DNA of 9,560 nucleotides from Acidobacteriota bacterium (lineage in GTDB: Bacteria; Acidobacteriota; Terriglobia; Bryobacterales; JACQDG01): the NCBI GenBank assembly GCA_016201195.1, contig JACQDI010000284.1, positions 1 to 9,560 on the forward strand, written 5' to 3'. Under the pieces are notes generated by a model that ran no database searches, had not been told where the DNA came from, and saw only the letters and a list, made by a program, of their open reading frames with translations. A program made the position numbers and the translations under genes. Each line of letters opens with the position of its first letter. Positions within the stretch are counted from its first letter, which is position 1. Shown here piece after piece: positions 5,489 to 9,560 of the stretch.

Positions 5489-6604
5489 ATGCGGAACAAG
5501 ACTGCGTGGGGATTCGCGTTGGCCCTGCTGCTGGCGGGGTTTCCGGTCCTGGCCGCCCGGGCAAAGAAGAAGGATGCGCAGTTCCACACCAAACTCATCG
5601 CGCAGCAGAAGATCGTTCACGCTCTGAACCGGCTGACGTTCGGACTGCGGCCGGGCGACGTGGAGCGGGTGCGGAAGACGGGCCTAAAGAAGTGGATCGA
5701 TCAGCAACTGCACCCGGACCAGATCGCGGAAAACCCGGTGCTCGAGGCCAAGCTGAGGCCGCTCGACTCGCTGCGGATGTCGACCGCCGAGATGGCGAAG
5801 CACTATCCGCCGCCGCAAGTGATCCGGGCCATGGCCAGGGGGCGCGTGCCGTTTCCGGACGATCCGGAGGAGTGTAGGCGAATGGAGCGGCTGGCCCAAC
5901 GCTTCAAGCGGCGACTCGACGGGCAGCCCGCCGAGCCCGGCGCCGGAACCAAAGCCCCGCCGCAGACCGCCATCGCCCGGCTGTTCAGTCCCGAGCAGGC
6001 CCGCAAGATGCGCGCCGGCACACCCGAAGAGCGCCTGCAACTGTTCTTCTCGCTGCCCGACGAGCAGCAGGAAGCGCTGCTGGAGGTCCTGCCGGGCGGC
6101 GCGCGCCGCGACATTCTGGTCAAAGCCCCCGTCGAGCAGCGAGAGGTATTGCGGACGATGCTGGAGAGCGCAGAGTTTTGGTCGCAGGGGGCGTATCGCG
6201 TCAAGGTGAAATCGCCGCTCGAGATGGTGGCGAGCGCCGTGCGAGCGCTGAACGCTGACGTGGAAACCGCGTTTCCGCTTGGCCAGCAGATCGCCCAGCT
6301 CGGCGCCCCGCTCTACCGCAAGCAGGAGCCGACCGGATACCCCAACGCCAGTGAGGAATGGGTCAACACCACCGCGCTGCTCGCCCGCATGAACTTCGCG
6401 CAGGCGCTGGCGGCCGGCAAGCTGCCCGGCGTGCGCGTGGATGTGGCGCGGCTCGGCAAACAGGATCCGCTGGAGATCGCCTGCGCCCTGGTGCCGGGGG
6501 AGATCTCGGGCGAAACCCGGGCGGCGATCAGCAAGGGCGAGGGAACTGCACCGCAGCAGGTCGCCGGGCTGGTGATTGGTTCGCCGGACTTTCAGCGCAG
6601 ATAG
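5489..6604 (+). CDS. DUF1800 family exported protein lacking its central core
   Basis: The 371-residue protein has a signal peptide (hydrophobic 8-22, cleavage near LAARA 21-25) and a clear DUF1800 opening, HALNRLTFGLRPGDVERV (44-61). The C-terminal part is also clear: LRTMLESAEFWSQGAYRVKVKSP followed by ALYRKQEPTGYPNASEEWVN-type motifs and a GSPDFQRR end. Full proteins of this type have about 500-650 residues. Here the central hallmarks, an FWFNHFNVF-like motif and the ENYARELLELHTLG-like motif, are absent. The join is near residue 213-218 (about 6125-6140). The frame is kept, so this looks like an in-frame internal deletion of roughly 200 residues. GAGGG lies 7 nt before ATG 5489. It is followed after 14 nt by DUF1501, its usual partner. 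The function of intact members is unknown; the pair is typically exported. Probably non-functional or altered. Confidence 0.8.
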   Translation: MRNKTAWGFALALLLAGFPVLAARAKKKDAQFHTKLIAQQKIVHALNRLTFGLRPGDVERVRKTGLKKWIDQQLHPDQIAENPVLEAKLRPLDSLRMSTAEMAKHYPPPQVIRAMARGRVPFPDDPEECRRMERLAQRFKRRLDGQPAEPGAGTKAPPQTAIARLFSPEQARKMRAGTPEERLQLFFSLPDEQQEALLEVLPGGARRDILVKAPVEQREVLRTMLESAEFWSQGAYRVKVKSPLEMVASAVRALNADVETAFPLGQQIAQLGAPLYRKQEPTGYPNASEEWVNTTALLARMNFAQALAAGKLPGVRVDVARLGKQDPLEIACALVPGEISGETRAAISKGEGTAPQQVAGLVIGSPDFQRR

Positions 6605-6618
6605 CGAGAGGGGCGTTT

Positions 6619-7870
6619 ATGGTCACGCGTAGAGTGTTTCTTCGGAATTCGGCCTTGGCCATGGTCGGAGTGGGAGCGGCGCCCGGTTGGCTCGCGCGCA
6701 CCGTCTACGTCGGCGACTCCGCGGCGCGGCGCAAAAAGATTTTGGTGGCGATCTTCCAACGGGGCGCGGCCGACGGGCTGAACGTGGTCGTGCCGTTCGG
6801 TGAGAAACGCTACTACGAGTTGCGGCCCACCATCGCCGTGCCCAAGCCGGGAGGCCCGGCTGAAGACTCGGCCATCGACTTGGACGGCTTCTTCGGCCTT
6901 CACCCGGCGCTGGCGCCCCTCAAGCCGATCTACGACGCGAAGAGCCTAGCCATCGTTCACTCCGCCGGCTCGCCCGGATCCCACGCGGTCCCACTTCGAT
7001 GCCCAGGACTACATGGAATCCGGCACCCCAGGCCTGAAGGCCACGCGCGGCGGATGGATGAACCGGGCGCTCGAGCCGGAGCGCGGCCTTGCGTCGCCCG
7101 TGCGCGCCCTGGCGTTGGGACCGTCGCTGCCGCGGACTCTGCGCGGCGCGAACGCGGCGGTCGCGGTCAACGACCTCCCCGCATTCCAGGTCCGCGACCC
7201 TGTCGCCTCGGAGGCGTTCGAAGCGATGTACACCCGCAGCGCTGACTCGGTGCTCCAGACAACGGGCAAAGAAACCTCCGAGGCGATCCGGCTGTTGAAT
7301 TCCATTCAGAAGCAGCCGTATGAGCCAGCCGGCGGGGCGAAGTATCCGTCGGGACGCCTTGGGCAGAGCTTGCTCCAGATCGCCCGCCTGATCAAGGCCG
7401 ACGTGGGACTGGAGGTCGCCTTCGCCGACATCGGCGGCTGGGATCATCACGTCAATGAAGTCGGGCAGCGCGCCTCCCAGGGCCAGCTTCCCAACCTGCT
7501 CCGCGAATTCGGGCAGTCGCTGGCCGCCTTCTGGCAGGACATGGGCGACCGCATGGCCGATGTGGCGGTGGTCACCATGTCCGAGTTCGGGCGCACGGCC
7601 CAAGAGAACGGCAACCGCGGCGCCGATCACGGCCACGCCAACGCGATGTTCGTCCTGGGTGGCGGCGTGCGCGGCGGCAAGGTCTACGGCCAGTGGCCGG
7701 GCCTGGAGAAAGAACAGCCCTACGAAGGGCGCGACCTCGCCCTCACCACCGATTTCCGGGACGTGCTCGGAGAACTGGTGGCCAACCACCTGGGGAACCG
7801 CAACCTGCAGGCGGTCTTCCCCAACTATTCCAGCAATCCCAAGCGATTCCGCGGCTTCCTCGCGGTGTAG
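6619..7870 (+). pseudogene. DUF1501 family Tat-exported protein, split by a +1 frameshift
   Basis: The two halves of a DUF1501 protein lie in different frames. The 5' part from ATG 6619 (RBS AGGGG about 6 nt upstream) has a Tat signal TRRVFLRNSALAMVG (3-17), then KILVAIFQRGAADGLNVVVPFGEKRYYELRP and a FFGLHPALAPLKPIYD segment. At 6976-6977 there is one G too many: removing it lets SAGSP continue as DPTRSHFDAQDYMESGTPG, the expected family sequence. The rest runs in that frame to TAG 7868-7870, with FADIGGWDHHVNEVGQ, VVTMSEFGRTAQENGN and GADHGHANAMFVLGGGV, all DUF1501 hallmarks of an alkaline-phosphatase-like fold. The corrected length is 416 residues, normal for the family. The 5' frame alone would stop at 7245. 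It could be a real pseudogene or a base-calling error in a GC-rich run. Confidence 0.85.
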
Positions 7871-7898
7871 CTCGCAGCGTTAGTACGGCAGTCCCCCG

Positions 7899-7918
7899 GC
7901 CGGCTCCCGGCAGTTTTT
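7899..7918 (+). terminator. Intrinsic terminator after the DUF1501 gene
   Basis: GCCGG (7899-7903), loop CTC, CCGGC (7907-7911), then AG and five T (7914-7918). The stem is short but GC-only and stands just before the ArsR promoter, separating the two units. Confidence 0.5.
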
Positions 7919-7920
7919 CC

Positions 7921-7950
7921 TTGACAATTAAGCTTTAACTTAAATATAAT
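7921..7950 (+). promoter_or_regulatory. Consensus sigma-70 promoter of the ArsR operon
   Basis: TTGACA (7921-7926) and TATAAT (7945-7950) both match consensus exactly, with an 18-nt spacer. The expected start, about 7957, is at or 1-2 nt before ATG 7959. The AT-rich block stands out from its GC-rich surroundings. Confidence 0.85.
7928..7943. promoter_or_regulatory. Likely ArsR operator in the promoter spacer
   Basis: TTAAG (7928-7932), six bases, CTTAA (7939-7943): a perfect 5-bp inverted repeat between -35 and -10. ArsR-family repressors bind such AT-rich repeats over their own promoters, so autorepression is likely. The match to this particular protein is inferred. Confidence 0.65.
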
Positions 7951-7958
7951 CTTAGTCC

Positions 7959-8282
7959 ATGAGCCGGCCTCCAGCCAGTGGCGACGTCTTCCGGGCAGTC
8001 GCCGACCCAACGCGTCGCGGGCTGCTGGACCTGCTGGCAGCCGAGGACCTGCCGGTAAACGACTTGGCCCGCTCCTTCGACATGACGCTGCCCGCCGTCT
8101 CGCAGCATCTGCGAATCCTGCGCGAGGTGGGGCTGGTGCGGGAACGGCGCGAGGGGCGCCAGAGGTTCTACCACCTCCGCGCCGATCCGCTGCGGGAGAT
8201 GGCCGCCTGGGTGGGCCAGTACGAGCGCTTCTGGCGCCGCAAGTTGCAGGCGCTGGGCGCGCATCTGGAGAGGAATCCATGA
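7959..8282 (+). CDS. ArsR-family transcriptional repressor without metal-binding motif
   Basis: The 107-residue winged-helix protein has VFRAVADPTRRGLLDLLAAEDLPVNDLA (10-37), the recognition region MTLPAVSQHLRILREVGLVRERREGRQRFYHL (42-73) and a C-terminal helix with ERFWRRKLQAL. The ELCVCDL-type Cys pair of metal sensors is absent (LPVNDLA in its place), so it belongs to the non-metal subgroup commonly paired with SRPBCC/AHSA1 proteins. It probably represses its own operon through the inverted repeat in the promoter. There is no Shine-Dalgarno; -10 to ATG is 8 nt, so the mRNA is probably leaderless. Its TGA overlaps the next ATG (ATGA at 8279-8282). Confidence 0.9.
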   Translation: MSRPPASGDVFRAVADPTRRGLLDLLAAEDLPVNDLARSFDMTLPAVSQHLRILREVGLVRERREGRQRFYHLRADPLREMAAWVGQYERFWRRKLQALGAHLERNP

Positions 8283-8764
8283 AACGAGACATCCTTTACC
8301 CGCATTCGCCCGAGCGCGTGTGGCAGGCGCTGACTAATAGCACCGAGCTCAGCCAGTGGCTGATGGCCAACGATTTCCAGCCGCGTCTGGGTTACAAGTT
8401 TCAGTTTCGGGCCAAGCCGCAGCCGGGCTGGCGGGGGATCGTGGACTGCGAGGTGATTGAAATCGACGAGCCGCGGCGTTTGTCTTACAAATGGGGAGGA
8501 GAACCTGGTAAGCCGACGACGACGGTGACCTGGACGCTGGAAGCCGTCGAGGGAGGTACCCGGCTGCGCCTCGAGCACAAGGGATTCCAGGGCCTGGGCG
8601 GCTGGCTGCTGGCGTCGATGCTGGGTTCGGGTTGGAACAAGATGCTGCGTGAGAAGATGCCGGCGGTGTTGGCCGGAGCGCGCGTCGCAGAGTGCCACGC
8701 CGAATCCGCCGGAAGGCCATGGTTCGGCCGGCTCGTGGGGGCCCTGCGGAGACGAGGCATCTGA
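8279..8764 (+). CDS. SRPBCC (AHSA1-like) domain protein
   Basis: The 161-residue cytoplasmic protein has the START-like fold of the AHSA1/CalC group: RDILYPHSPERVWQALTNSTELSQWLM (3-29), GWRGIVDCEVIEIDEPRRLSYKWG (50-73), TTVTWTLEAVEGGTRLRLEHKGF (85-107) and a final amphipathic helix. These domains bind small hydrophobic ligands in a deep cavity. When encoded with an ArsR repressor they are thought to sense or handle the inducing compound, but the ligand is unknown. GGAGAGGA about 5 nt before ATG 8279 and the 4-bp overlap with arsR indicate coupled translation. Residues about 130-161 form an Arg-rich tail beyond the usual fold end. Confidence 0.85.
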   Translation: MKRDILYPHSPERVWQALTNSTELSQWLMANDFQPRLGYKFQFRAKPQPGWRGIVDCEVIEIDEPRRLSYKWGGEPGKPTTTVTWTLEAVEGGTRLRLEHKGFQGLGGWLLASMLGSGWNKMLREKMPAVLAGARVAECHAESAGRPWFGRLVGALRRRGI

Positions 8765-8769
8765 CCGGT

Positions 8770-8775
8770 TATACT
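8770..8775 (+). promoter_or_regulatory. Candidate internal -10 before the 63-residue gene
   Basis: TATACT (8770-8775) lies 6 nt before ATG 8782, in the 17-bp gap after the SRPBCC gene. It could give a leaderless transcript of the last two genes. No good -35 is seen. Confidence 0.4.
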
Positions 8776-8781
8776 AGGGGC

Positions 8782-8973
8782 ATGGAAGAGAAACCGGCAG
8801 GCCCCGGTGTATTGGAGCAGGCGGCGCGGGAGGTCGAGGCCGAGGTGAAGCGGGTGCTGGAGTTCGTCGAGGAGAGGGTGGTGCCGCGGGCGCGGCAGGA
8901 CGGGGAGAAGGTGCTGCGCCGCATCTCGGAAGAGCTGAACCGCTGGGCGGATCACCTGCATGATTCGAAATGA
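8782..8973 (+). CDS. Small charged helical protein, unknown function
   Basis: I do not recognise this 63-residue protein. After a short MEEKPAGPG lead it is almost wholly predicted helix, rich in Glu, Arg, Val and Leu (LEQAAREVEAEVKRVLEFVEE, then EKVLRRISEELNRWADHL). The heptad-like spacing suggests an amphipathic helix pair or coiled coil, with no signal peptide or membrane segment, so it is cytoplasmic. ATG 8782 is chosen over an in-frame start at 8692, which would overlap the SRPBCC gene by 73 nt. An AGGGG lies too close (2 nt or less) to act as a normal ribosome site; TATACT lies 6 nt upstream. The end overlaps the rlpA start (ATGA at 8970-8973), so it is probably cotranslated with rlpA. 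Confidence 0.65.
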   Translation: MEEKPAGPGVLEQAAREVEAEVKRVLEFVEERVVPRARQDGEKVLRRISEELNRWADHLHDSK

Positions 8974-9560
8974 GGCGAGCCGGGGCGTGCGTGCTTCTGG
9001 GGCTCGCGCTGGCCGGGTGCGCGAAGAAGAGGCCGCGGGTCTCTGTGTCTCCGCCCCCGCCGCGGGTGTTCCCGGGAGCGACCGAGGAAGGGGTAGCCAG
9101 TTGGTACGGGCGTCCCTATCACGGCCGCGCCACGACCAGCGGTGAAATCTACGACATGGAGCAGATGACCGCGGCGCATCGTACGCTGCCGCTCGGCACG
9201 CGAGTGCGGGTGGAAAACCTAGCCAACGGGCGCGAGGTCGAGGTGCGCATCAACGATCGCGGCCCGTTTGTCGAGAACCGCGTGCTCGACCTGTCGCGGG
9301 CGGCGGCGCGAAGGATCCAGATGATCGGGCCGGGCACGGCGCACGTGCGACTGCGCATCGTGGGTCTGCCCGACCAAGTCGTGCCGGGATTCTTCACGGT
9401 GCAGGTCGGCTCGTTCAAAAGCCGCCTGAACGCCGAGCGGCTGCGGGCGAGTCTCGCCCGCGAACACGGCTCGGCCATTCTGCGGGAGTATGATTCCCCG
9501 CGGGGCTTGTTTTATCGCGTGCTGGTGGGGCACGAGCGCGATCAGGTGGGGGCGGAGGAA
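8970..9560 (+). CDS. rlpA: RlpA-family septal lytic transglycosylase lipoprotein (partial)
   Basis: 197 residues are seen before the right edge. The start has a lipoprotein signal with lipobox LAGC (Cys17), so the protein is anchored at the outer membrane. A Pro-rich linker (28-35) leads to a double-psi beta-barrel: VASWYGRPYHGRATTSGEIYD (42-62), MTAAHRTLPLGTRVRVEN (66-83), VRINDRGPFVENRVLDLSRAAA (92-113). His70 and Asp96 are 26 apart, as are catalytic His131 and Asp157 of Pseudomonas aeruginosa RlpA, which cleaves glycan strands lacking stem peptides at the septum. A SPOR domain follows (GFFTVQVGSFKSRLNAERLRA from 140), binding denuded septal peptidoglycan. Both active residues are present, so it is probably active. 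The start ATG 8970 overlaps the stop of the 63-residue gene; there is no strong ribosome site, so translation is likely coupled. Confidence 0.92.
   Translation, partial: MRRAGACVLLGLALAGCAKKRPRVSVSPPPPRVFPGATEEGVASWYGRPYHGRATTSGEIYDMEQMTAAHRTLPLGTRVRVENLANGREVEVRINDRGPFVENRVLDLSRAAARRIQMIGPGTAHVRLRIVGLPDQVVPGFFTVQVGSFKSRLNAERLRASLAREHGSAILREYDSPRGLFYRVLVGHERDQVGAEE

Noticed and set aside
6973..6979. Programmed +1 frameshifting in DUF1501
   Set aside because: No stop codon or stimulatory structure is seen at the site, and no such mechanism is known for the family; a mutation or sequencing error is simpler.
7455..8292. Alternative frames across DUF1501 end and ArsR region
   Set aside because: They run through the terminator and promoter and show no motifs.

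Overview
This window looks like chromosomal DNA from a GC-rich Gram-negative soil-type bacterium, most likely an Acidobacteriota member of the Solibacter/Bryobacter kind. That placement is inferred from the gene mix: Tat-exported NIPSNAP protein, a paired DUF1800/DUF1501 operon, an ArsR-SRPBCC pair, an LldP-type permease and an RlpA lipoprotein. No rRNA, tRNA, CRISPR array, insertion sequence or phage gene was seen.

Layout. Minus strand 1-369 (runs off the left edge): a PqqD-like protein whose upstream part resembles a second, truncated PqqD start. Minus 592-828: a DUF433 antitoxin-like protein with no visible toxin. Minus 963-1679: a family-2 glycosyltransferase. Plus 1709-2494: a Tat-exported double-NIPSNAP protein, divergent from the glycosyltransferase. 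Minus 2495-3460: a stand-alone SIS (GlmS-type isomerase) protein whose stop codon abuts that of the NIPSNAP gene. Minus 3544-3600: an 18-residue Lys/Ala microprotein with its own near-consensus promoter, leader hairpin, ribosome site and strong terminator. Minus 3770-5416: an L-lactate permease-like transporter. Plus 5489-7870: a DUF1800/DUF1501 pair in which both genes look damaged (an in-frame loss of the DUF1800 core, and a one-base frameshift in DUF1501). Plus 7959-9560: an ArsR repressor with a consensus promoter carrying an operator, an SRPBCC protein, a 63-residue helical protein and RlpA (runs off the right edge), joined by ATGA overlaps or short gaps.

How they work together. The last four genes look like one transcription unit linking a self-repressing regulator to a small ligand-binding protein and an envelope/septal enzyme. 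The DUF1800/DUF1501 operon would encode exported proteins of unknown role, but probably no longer does so intact. The other genes appear to be independent units.

The two signals most worth attention are the lysine-rich microprotein transcription unit at about 3471-3687, and a repeated start geometry: four genes lacking a usable Shine-Dalgarno have a TAnnnT hexamer exactly 6 nt before the start codon, and the ArsR gene has TATAAT 8 nt before it. This points to leaderless transcripts alongside ordinary Shine-Dalgarno-led genes.
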